Shown here piece by piece: positions 25,727 to 31,043 of a stretch of 39,451 nt of DNA. Below the pieces are notes generated by a model, which saw only the letters and a program-made list of their open reading frames with translations, was not told where the DNA came from and made no database searches. The stretch comes from a virus. Location: positions 1 to 39,451 of IMG/VR virus record IMGVR_UViG_3300032288_001434. One strand, written 5' to 3'. A program made the translations under genes and the position numbers. Positions within the stretch are counted from its first letter, which is position 1. Each line of letters opens with the position of its first letter.

Positions 25727-25976
25727 TTCCAGTATCTATTATCTTTACTGTCCCTTCCTGGAACTTTGATCTCTCAGAATCTATTCTGTCTAGCATAAAT
25801 AACGCATCCTCAAACGCTAATCTCTTAGCAGCTGCCGCATTCTTCATCTTGTCAGCAGATATATCGTCTTCGCTATTATTTATGATTGGGTCATTAAGTA
25901 CGTTTATAAGCTCATCAACAGCCTTCTCTGCTGCCCTTAATAACCTATCCTTCTTACCCCTTAAATCTTCAGACAT
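25680..25976 (-). CDS. Candidate terminase small subunit or packaging accessory
   Basis: This encodes 98 residues, mostly helical: an N-terminal charged helix (DLRGKKDRLLRAAEKAVDELI), an acidic middle and a second helix (KNAAAAKRLAFEDALFMLDRI), with a Gly/Lys C-terminal tail. It is encoded immediately before terL and overlaps it by 47 bp. That position suits a small terminase subunit, which binds packaging-start DNA and recruits TerL. A helix-turn-helix is not clear, so the call rests on position and helical layout. It overlaps the preceding 184-residue gene by 16 bp. Confidence 0.55.
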   Translation of the reverse strand: MSEDLRGKKDRLLRAAEKAVDELINVLNDPIINNSEDDISADKMKNAAAAKRLAFEDALFMLDRIDSERSKFQEGTVKIIDTGNGGFAEGRAKSSGKK

Positions 25977-26515
25977 AAACTACTTAATTTCATTCTATAT
26001 AACTTCTTACCGTCTATCCTAAATTCATATTCAGACTCTGGCTTGAATGATACTAAGTCTCCAGTTTTAACGTGCTTATTTTCTGGTATATATCTAACGT
26101 ATCCATGGAGGTATTTCTCCACGTCTGTACTTAGTATATAGTCAGAGTTATCGTTCTCTATAGGTTCTATAAAGCAGAAAGGATACGGAGCATTCCACTC
26201 GTTCTTACCATATAGGAATATTTGATCTAACTCAACAATAAAGATATCCTCCTCATAGTGGTTCCAGCTTGATCTCTCGTTACCCTTCATGTCGTAGTAT
26301 ATCCTAAATACGTTATGGTGAACGATAACAAAATCTCCAACAGATATATCTCCGTCATACCCTATTGGAACACTATCCACTACTCCTACCCTGTTTGTTA
26401 CGGTATGATCCTCCTGTGATGATGATATCACAAAATCAATATCTCCATACTTTCGTATAGAGTCGTATCTCTGCCCATTAAATGGACGTATTACAAAGTA
26501 GTGAGGTGACTTCAT
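25961..26515 (-). CDS. Tandem GroES-like fold protein (predicted)
   Basis: This encodes 184 residues. I read two repeats of a GroES-like beta-barrel layout. Unit 1 (~5-103) runs FVIRPFNG..., VGVVDSVP, ISVGDFVIVHHNVFR and ends EDIFIVELDQIFLY. Unit 2 (~113-184) runs FCFIEPIEN, LHGYVRYIP, VKTGDLVSFKPES, then RIDGKKLYRMKLSSLCL. Both have the strand-GD-strand signature (GD at 60-61 and 152-153) and a closing strand that in GroES ends the barrel. A GroES-type mobile loop (GIVL-like) is not evident in either unit, so chaperonin binding is uncertain. It lies next to the packaging genes and far from the groEL/groES pair at 33.6-35.4 kb. The fold call is inference from pattern reading. Confidence 0.45.
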   Translation of the reverse strand: MKSPHYFVIRPFNGQRYDSIRKYGDIDFVISSSQEDHTVTNRVGVVDSVPIGYDGDISVGDFVIVHHNVFRIYYDMKGNERSSWNHYEEDIFIVELDQIFLYGKNEWNAPYPFCFIEPIENDNSDYILSTDVEKYLHGYVRYIPENKHVKTGDLVSFKPESEYEFRIDGKKLYRMKLSSLCLKI

Positions 26516-26733
26516 TAAAAGTTAATGTTATACTCTATTGAAACTGGGACTGTTGATCCGACAGACTTCCACTTTACAGCTTCTCCATCCTTCTCAACCC
26601 ATATATCATATAAACCTTCGTCTGTTCTCTTGATATCAAATACAACGTACTCACCACCCATTACTGGCTTTCCTACCTGGAAATGCATAGCGTTTAGTGG
26701 GTCAGTACCTATTGATATCTTTCTAATTATCAT
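26515..26733 (-). CDS. Small conserved beta-rich protein, unknown function
   Basis: This encodes 72 residues opening MIIRKISIGTDPLNAMHFQVG and closing STVPVSIEYNINF, with four or five short strands between. I recall similar small proteins beside the terminase genes of Bacteroidota phages, but no known function. It shares one base with the next gene (26515) and overlaps the preceding one by four bases (26730-26733), so it is part of a tightly coupled run. Confidence 0.65.
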   Translation of the reverse strand: MIIRKISIGTDPLNAMHFQVGKPVMGGEYVVFDIKRTDEGLYDIWVEKDGEAVKWKSVGSTVPVSIEYNINF

Positions 26734-26975
26734 GAGATTTCTCCTGTTTGGCCGTTTACAACGCCTTCTCCATACTTCTCATAGATCTCTTTCTGAATAA
26801 CAGCAAACTCATTCTGAGCCATATCTACGTTCATAAGTGTAGACTGCTTGTCATTCTTAAGTCTTTCTTCTGTGATGGCGATGTCTGCTAGACGTGATCT
26901 AAGCTCAACGTAACGTGTTCTTGCTGAGTTGAATCTTTCTAGCTCATCCGTAGTTAACATTCTAGTTTCTTCCAT
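26730..26975 (-). CDS. Small helical coiled-coil-like protein
   Basis: This encodes 81 residues starting MEETRMLTTDELERF at the ATG at 26975. A TTG reading from 26999 is rejected because it would start within the promoter. The sequence is a single long charged helix (NSARTRYVELRSRLADIAIT, then EERLKNDKQ...) with coiled-coil character and a short tail. It is the first gene of the unit leading to terL: a TATATTTG promoter (26997-27004) and a terminator (27011-27033) lie directly upstream. Function is not recognised. Confidence 0.7.
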   Translation of the reverse strand: MEETRMLTTDELERFNSARTRYVELRSRLADIAITEERLKNDKQSTLMNVDMAQNEFAVIQKEIYEKYGEGVVNGQTGEIS

Positions 26976-26996
26976 TTTATTTAATTTAATTTGTGA

Positions 26997-27004
26997 CAAA
27001 TATA
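26997..27004 (-). promoter_or_regulatory. TAnnTTTG promoter of the packaging operon
   Basis: The minus strand reads TATATTTG directly after the T-tract of the terminator at 27011-27033, with a 21-base AT-rich leader to the ATG at 26975. It is the only plausible promoter for the run of overlapping genes down to TerL and the portal. Confidence 0.65.
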
Positions 27005-27010
27005 ATAAAA

Positions 27011-27033
27011 AAAATCCTCGTTAGAGGATTTAT
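27011..27033 (-). terminator. Intrinsic terminator before the packaging operon
   Basis: A perfect 8-bp stem AAATCCTC / GAGGATTT (27012-27019 and 27024-27031) with loop GTTA, then T residues on the minus strand. It lies 13 bp after the stop of 27046-27477. Confidence 0.85.
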
Positions 27034-27045
27034 TTTTAGTTTGCG

Positions 27046-27477
27046 TTATAAACTGTGTGTAAATATTTCTATATATAGATTTGATATTGTTCCATTTGCA
27101 GCAGATCCAGAAAGATAACTCTTAAATGAAATTGAATTAGCTCCAGAATTAAACTCAAATGCCTTATCTTTTGAGTTAGGAACAGATATTATACAACCAG
27201 ATTTTCCAGATGCAAATGTCCCAGTAGAAGTAAATAAATAATCACCTACACCAACATATGTCCATGTTCCAGCTATTGTGTTTCCAGGTACTTCAACAGC
27301 AGTTGGTGCTGATGTGGAAACTTGGCTTAGATACGCTCTATATATCTTTTGAGATGTCTGAATATCATATAAAGACTGAGCAGTAATATTCTTAGTATCA
27401 CCAGTTGTTGCATCTGAAGCTAGAATCTTATCTCCAGGACTTGGAGCTGTTACTGTATAGTTATTAATCTTTCCCAT
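27046..27477 (-). CDS. Virion protein candidate with fibre-type N-terminus
   Basis: This encodes 143 residues. The N-terminus MGKINNYTVTAPSPGDKILA with a following DTKNITAQSLYDI resembles the attachment segment of small head or tail fibre proteins. The remainder is Gly/Ser/Thr-rich with strands (TWTYVGVGDYLFTST, SGCIISVPNS, SISFKSYLSG), consistent with a compact beta sandwich or jelly-roll. It is flanked by a promoter four bases from its ATG and a terminator, so it is an independently transcribed single gene, which fits a virion surface protein. Specific function is inferred. Confidence 0.65.
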   Translation of the reverse strand: MGKINNYTVTAPSPGDKILASDATTGDTKNITAQSLYDIQTSQKIYRAYLSQVSTSAPTAVEVPGNTIAGTWTYVGVGDYLFTSTGTFASGKSGCIISVPNSKDKAFEFNSGANSISFKSYLSGSAANGTISNLYIEIFTHSL

Positions 27478-27481
27478 GTTG

Positions 27482-27489
27482 CAAATTTA
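27482..27489 (-). promoter_or_regulatory. TAnnTTTG element, four bases from ATG
   Basis: The minus strand reads TAAATTTG, CAAC, then ATG at 27477. This is the same four-base spacing seen at 15858, 30707 and 39017 and predicts a leaderless or nearly leaderless message. Confidence 0.6.
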
Positions 27490-27495
27490 ATAAAT

Positions 27496-27687
27496 TTATC
27501 TATATCTCTTAACTTCTCTTGATCTACCTATAACAGAACCTGGAGTTCCCTTTGTTTTAGTTACAGTTTTTTTAACAAGTCCGTTCTTTCTGTAGACAGT
27601 TTTGCTTTTCTGAATAGCACCGTACTCCTTTCCGTCAACCTCCAATGTGACAGACTGTTTACCTGTTTTAACTTTATTTTTTCTCAT
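27496..27687 (-). CDS. Small basic conserved protein, 63 residues
   Basis: This encodes MRKNKVKTGKQSVTLEVDGK and continues with a Lys/Arg/Thr/Val-rich sequence that reads as a three-strand sheet (YGAIQKSKTVYRKNGLVKKTVTKT in part) ending in SREVKRYR. It starts two bases after the stop of the 46-residue gene. No family is recognised. It is one of several small, strongly basic proteins coded in this genome. Confidence 0.7.
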   Translation of the reverse strand: MRKNKVKTGKQSVTLEVDGKEYGAIQKSKTVYRKNGLVKKTVTKTKGTPGSVIGRSREVKRYR

Positions 27688-27689
27688 AG

Positions 27690-27830
27690 CTATCTTCCTT
27701 GACCTCTATATGCCTTCTTATAATTCTTACTGCTTTTCAGTCTACTTATCTTAGTCTTAGCATGTACGCCAGGACGTTCAACGTGTTTTACTACTCTAGC
27801 AACTAAATCTTGTACCTTTAACTTAGCCAT
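27690..27830 (-). CDS. Small basic conserved protein, 46 residues
   Basis: This short gene starts MAKLKVQDLVARVVKHVERP, continues GVHAKTKISRLKSSKNYKKA and ends YRGQGR. I recall closely similar 40-50-residue proteins in many Bacteroidota phages, so it is probably real although small. The charge pattern suggests RNA or DNA binding. The ATG at 27830 lies inside the end of the amidase gene (8-bp overlap), indicating coupled translation with the lysis genes. Confidence 0.75.
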   Translation of the reverse strand: MAKLKVQDLVARVVKHVERPGVHAKTKISRLKSSKNYKKAYRGQGR

Positions 27831-28506
27831 TTCTTAATGATTTTAACATTTCTATCATTTTAGGCTGAGGTGTTATGTCAACCTTGTCTTTTCTGTATGA
27901 ATTGTGTGTATAAACACCTTCTGCTCCAGACAGTGCATTCTTTGATACTGTCCACATGTCAGCATCTTTGTACGTTATATCTATACCGTATATCTTGTTC
28001 CAATACTGCAATAGATTCTTAACTGACTCTATCTGCTTGTCTGTATATAAATGAAAGTGCTTGAATCCTTTATATGGATCAGATAGTGTACACACCTGAT
28101 CAGCAGGTATCTCTCTATCTACATAGTTGTAAAACTTGCCCCCGACCTTATCTAGTGCGCCCCAGTTACATATCTCAATACCTATCGACTGCTTATCAAG
28201 ATTTTGATACGAAACCTTGTGTGCAGAGAATACTTCCTGTTTTACACCTAGATGATAAGCCCAATACTTAGAAGAGAACCCTTGTACAATTTCTCCGTCA
28301 TACGAGTTTGTTGATCCCTTTCCAGAAATAGTCACACATGTAGCTATTCTGCCTCTGTCATCGTTGTTCCAGTTAATCATTGTGTTTACACCAGAAGAGT
28401 TTCCTGCTGTGTGGTGAATAACTATCTGGCTTTTGCTTGTCTCCTCTTTAATGTATTGAGTTTCTTTTAGAGGATACTGCTTAATTTTTGATAAAAAATC
28501 TGACAT
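27823..28506 (-). CDS. N-acetylmuramoyl-L-alanine amidase (endolysin)
   Basis: This encodes 227 residues. It has an Amidase_2-type fold: IVIHHTAGN with His31/His32, AYHLG (His85), the QSIGIEICNWG strand with Glu111, and HFHLYTD near residues 150-156. His residues from the first and last motifs are expected to bind zinc, which activates water to cut the amide bond between muramic acid and the peptide stem. No signal peptide is visible, so release to the wall would depend on the holin. It follows the spanin gene by one base, forming holin-spanin-endolysin order. Confidence 0.85.
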   Translation of the reverse strand: MSDFLSKIKQYPLKETQYIKEETSKSQIVIHHTAGNSSGVNTMINWNNDDRGRIATCVTISGKGSTNSYDGEIVQGFSSKYWAYHLGVKQEVFSAHKVSYQNLDKQSIGIEICNWGALDKVGGKFYNYVDREIPADQVCTLSDPYKGFKHFHLYTDKQIESVKNLLQYWNKIYGIDITYKDADMWTVSKNALSGAEGVYTHNSYRKDKVDITPQPKMIEMLKSLRNG

Positions 28507-28507
28507 A

Positions 28508-28996
28508 TTAAGTAAATTTAAGTAGTGCTATTGATGCCAATAGGAGTCCTGCAACAATAACCCATATCCATGGACTCTTTTTATTTTCTTGTCTTGTCTG
28601 AACTATTTCAGCCTTCTTTTCTTGTTTATGCTGTCTGTCATCTGACTTCAGCTGCATCTTTAGGCTGTCGTTCTGTAGCTTCATCATCCTCTCTAGGTGA
28701 TCAAACATATCCTGCATAGCTTTTCTTTCTTGTCTAGTAATACCGCTAGTTATGGTATTTGTAACAGCATAAGGAAAACTATCTCTGATTATGTGCCTTG
28801 TTTCAAATGAGTTTGTAGTGTTATTATATACTGTATCTACCCCATAAACATACTGCCAAACAGTATCTGGCTTGATTACAGCACCCTTTCTTTTTGCTAT
28901 CTCTATATGCTTCTTTGCCTTAGCTAAATGTTTCTCAACTGAACATGAAAAAATAGTTATCGCACAAAAGCAAAAAATAATTATTCTACAGATCAT
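28508..28996 (-). CDS. Unimolecular spanin (u-spanin) candidate
   Basis: This encodes 162 residues. The N-terminus is a hydrophobic signal with a lipobox-like TIFS-C ending at Cys18, predicting lipidation and outer-membrane anchoring. The middle (~100-140) is a long charged, Gln/Lys-rich helix of coiled-coil type. The C-terminus has one transmembrane segment (~142-161, IWVIVAGLLLASIALLKF). A lipoprotein at one end and an inner-membrane anchor at the other is the hallmark of a single-gene spanin, which fuses the two membranes at the final lysis step. It sits between holin and endolysin genes and overlaps the holin by 11 bp. The -2 Phe in the lipobox is atypical. Confidence 0.65.
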   Translation of the reverse strand: MICRIIIFCFCAITIFSCSVEKHLAKAKKHIEIAKRKGAVIKPDTVWQYVYGVDTVYNNTTNSFETRHIIRDSFPYAVTNTITSGITRQERKAMQDMFDHLERMMKLQNDSLKMQLKSDDRQHKQEKKAEIVQTRQENKKSPWIWVIVAGLLLASIALLKFT

Positions 28997-29486
28997 CCTT
29001 TGTCTCTTTTACAAATCCAGTAAAGTATTTTATTACCTCTCTAATCTTTTTGGTCATTTGCCAAACAGCTTTAAGTATGTTGTTCCCAGTTATGTCAAAA
29101 TAATTCTCGTTAATCGAAGATAATTCGATTAAGCAGAAAATAATTAACAAAAAGTTTGTACATATAGCCTTTGTTGGAAGCACTATATCCATTCCAAAGT
29201 ACTTTATAGATCCATCTATAAATGGAGTTAATGCATAGAAATCTATTGGAAATAAAGCTATTGCAAACAATAAGTATCCAGCACCCTTATATATATATCC
29301 CTTCCTAAGCATGTTAGATTTAAATACATCTCTAAACGGTCTCCCTTCTTTATTTGCTAATCTTTTTAGAGATACAAGCTTTACAAGAGTGTCAATAACC
29401 ATCATGAATATAAGAAGTATTACACACAGCTCTATTGGTGTAAAGAAACTAAATATACCTATTATTATTGACGTTAGTTTTTTCAT
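28986..29486 (-). CDS. Phage holin (holin_4-type)
   Basis: This encodes 166 residues from the ATG at 29486 (MKKLTSIII). The longer reading from a TTG is rejected because the ATG overlaps the previous gene's stop. Hydrophobic segments lie at ~5-40 (two close passes), ~72-95 and ~105-125. The C-terminal ELSSINENY...TG pattern is characteristic of this holin family. The protein permeabilises the inner membrane at a set time so the amidase reaches the wall. It begins the lysis cassette holin, spanin, amidase. Confidence 0.8.
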   Translation of the reverse strand: MKKLTSIIIGIFSFFTPIELCVILLIFMMVIDTLVKLVSLKRLANKEGRPFRDVFKSNMLRKGYIYKGAGYLLFAIALFPIDFYALTPFIDGSIKYFGMDIVLPTKAICTNFLLIIFCLIELSSINENYFDITGNNILKAVWQMTKKIREVIKYFTGFVKETKDDL

Positions 29487-29800
29487 CTTACAGTACAATT
29501 ATTAGACGTTCCCCTTCCACATCCATACACGTTACATACACTAACATCACAATATATTACAGATCCAGACCATCCTGATTTTATAAACAAATCTTTAGTG
29601 TTTTCTCCTTCGAGTGCTTCATCATCCTTATACCATGTAAATTTAGGCTGAGATGTACCGTAGTTCCACGTACCTATATAACAGGTAATAGTAGTATTGA
29701 TTGATCCACCTCCTGGTATACTTGGAAGAACAGTATTTACTGGTACTCCAGTAGCCCTTACCTTATTCGTTTGTGATGATGTGAACCCGAATCCGAACAT
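29483..29800 (-). CDS. Small Ig-like virion protein
   Basis: This encodes 105 residues. The core resembles an Ig-like domain: NTTITCYIGTW with one Cys, a FTWYKDDEAL strand-turn, and SVIYCDVSVCNVYGCG with the partner Cys. Such domains are common decorations on phage heads and tails and may bind glycans or host surfaces. It overlaps the holin start by four bases and shares one base with the preceding gene. Its place between fibre and lysis genes supports a virion surface role. Assignment as Ig-like is by pattern. Confidence 0.6.
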   Translation of the reverse strand: MFGFGFTSSQTNKVRATGVPVNTVLPSIPGGGSINTTITCYIGTWNYGTSQPKFTWYKDDEALEGENTKDLFIKSGWSGSVIYCDVSVCNVYGCGRGTSNNCTVR

Positions 29801-30093
29801 TACTTCAATACTAAGACAACGCTTCCAGAAACTAGTTCAACCTTTGAGAATGGACTTCCTATAGACAGAGGAGTTATAATGGCTCCAGCCTTAACCGCTG
29901 TTAATGGATCTGCAATCTGTGAAGGAAGTTCATCCGTAACAACAGTTCCAGTTGGATCAGTTACCTCTAAAACATTAAATATTGTATCCTCTAGAACAGA
30001 TATAAGATATATAGTCCCTTCATATGGATCTGTATTATTAAGAATGTATGTTCCTCCTCTACCTGTTAGTATTTCACTATATGAATTTGGCAT
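29800..30093 (-). CDS. Small virion-associated protein, unknown function
   Basis: This encodes 97 residues, beta-rich, with Thr/Val/Asp content and an Ala-Gly hinge (TAVKAGAIITPLSIG). It ends in alternating hydrophobics (KVELVSGSVVLVLK), a typical final beta strand of trimeric fibre components. Function is not recognised. It shares one base with the Ig-like gene downstream. Confidence 0.6.
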   Translation of the reverse strand: MPNSYSEILTGRGGTYILNNTDPYEGTIYLISVLEDTIFNVLEVTDPTGTVVTDELPSQIADPLTAVKAGAIITPLSIGSPFSKVELVSGSVVLVLK

Positions 30094-30105
30094 AACTATT
30101 AGTTT

Positions 30106-30372
30106 TTATTTTTTTGTACTCTTACCATTTGAGCCGTTTCTTGCTCTATTTTTTTTAAAGTATTCCTTAACAATTCCTCCTCCTTTCGTGTGGCTCATAT
30201 CCATGTTGTCACCATTTCCATATGTCCCAGCACTTCTGTTAGCCTTGTTAAGCTCTACCCTCTTATCCTTCTCTTTCTTTGACTTGTTGTACTCCTTCTG
30301 GTACTCAAGTCTCTTTTTCCTAGCCTCAGCGTTCTCAGCGTAGTACCTCGCTGTCCTCCCCTTTGTTGCCAT
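30106..30372 (-). CDS. Conserved basic phage protein with SHTKGGG motif
   Basis: This encodes 88 residues, Lys/Arg/Asn-rich. It begins MATKGRTARYYAENAEARKK, is helical in the first half, and contains DMSHTKGGGIVKEYFKKNRA and a RNGSNGKSTKK tail. I recall this pattern from a small protein found in many marine and Bacteroidota phages, usually near structural genes; its function is unknown to me. It overlaps the preceding 66-residue gene by 38 bp. Strong positive charge suggests nucleic-acid or virion-core association. Confidence 0.75.
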   Translation of the reverse strand: MATKGRTARYYAENAEARKKRLEYQKEYNKSKKEKDKRVELNKANRSAGTYGNGDNMDMSHTKGGGIVKEYFKKNRARNGSNGKSTKK

Positions 30373-30535
30373 ATGGAAAAATATTATTTAGTTTTTCTTG
30401 TCTCTCCTCACATCCGCAGTCTCCCATGATACCCAACTCCTTTGCCTTCTCAATCGCATACTTTATACCTGTATACGTTGTGACCATTGCAACGGTATCA
30501 CCTAGACCCTTTTGTTTTGAAAGAACCTTTATCAT
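30335..30535 (-). CDS. Small conserved protein with CGC...FPY motif
   Basis: This encodes 66 residues. It has a hydrophobic helical part (GLGDTVAMVTTYTGIKYAIE) and then a short Cys-containing motif GDCGCEERQEKLNNIFPYG. I recall this pairing of a CGC motif and LNxxFPY end in small proteins of many Bacteroidota phages. The Cys pair could bind metal or form a disulfide. The start codon overlaps the previous stop as ATGA, and its end overlaps the next gene by 38 bp. Confidence 0.7.
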   Translation of the reverse strand: MIKVLSKQKGLGDTVAMVTTYTGIKYAIEKAKELGIMGDCGCEERQEKLNNIFPYGNKGEDSEVLR

Positions 30536-30702
30536 TTCATTCTCTTCATTCCGTTGTGCATAGACGACATGATAGCCATCTTCACCATAGCCTCAGAAGC
30601 CTCTTCAGCCAACTCTTTAGCTGCCTTCTGATCTTTCTTTGCTTTAATCAACTTATCGATATAAGTGTCATAAATACCTTCTGGTTTCTTCATATTTTTC
30701 AT
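30532..30702 (-). CDS. Small basic helical protein
   Basis: This encodes 56 residues starting MKNMKKPEGIYDTYIDKLIK at the ATG at 30702. A longer reading from 30732 is rejected because it would start upstream of a TATATTTG promoter that lies four bases before this ATG. The sequence is one amphipathic helix rich in Lys, Ala and Met. Function is unknown. It begins a new transcription unit that continues into the CGC-motif gene and probably the lysis cassette. Confidence 0.65.
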   Translation of the reverse strand: MKNMKKPEGIYDTYIDKLIKAKKDQKAAKELAEEASEAMVKMAIMSSMHNGMKRMK

Positions 30703-30706
30703 AATG

Positions 30707-30714
30707 CAAATATA
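30707..30714 (-). promoter_or_regulatory. TAnnTTTG element, four bases from ATG
   Basis: The minus strand reads TATATTTG, CATT, then ATG at 30702. It is placed just before the stop of 30722-31033 and probably starts the operon leading into the lysis cassette, with a leaderless first message. Confidence 0.65.
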
Positions 30715-30721
30715 AGTATTT

Positions 30722-31033
30722 TTACAATACAATACTAACTAAATATCCCATCTGCTCGTAAGCAATTTTACCATACAGCATTGCAGTATCTATACTCTGC
30801 TCCTCTCCTTGTTGCAACTCAACCGTTAAATTACCTTGTTGAACACTTGTACTAAACACGCTTGCACCACTTTTAAAGGCGTCCTTGCTTGCGTATGTAG
30901 CAATAGCTATCTCTAAAGTTTTACCGTCTGCACGTCCTGCAAACTCAATCCTGCCATACACACTAGGCACTTCGATTTCAGTTCCTGTAATTGTGATTTT
31001 GTTTTCTTCTGTTCCGTTTATTAGTAGTCCCAT
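30722..31033 (-). CDS. Tail-fibre-associated small protein
   Basis: This encodes 103 residues of beta-rich sequence (ITITGTEIEVPSVYGRIEF, KTLEIAIATYAS, FSTSVQQGNLTVELQ) and then a short helical end. It lies 10 bp after the large tail-fibre gene. A role as fibre accessory, assembly factor or baseplate component is inferred from position. No named family is recognised. Confidence 0.6.
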   Translation of the reverse strand: MGLLINGTEENKITITGTEIEVPSVYGRIEFAGRADGKTLEIAIATYASKDAFKSGASVFSTSVQQGNLTVELQQGEEQSIDTAMLYGKIAYEQMGYLVSIVL

Positions 31034-31043
31034 AAATAAATTT

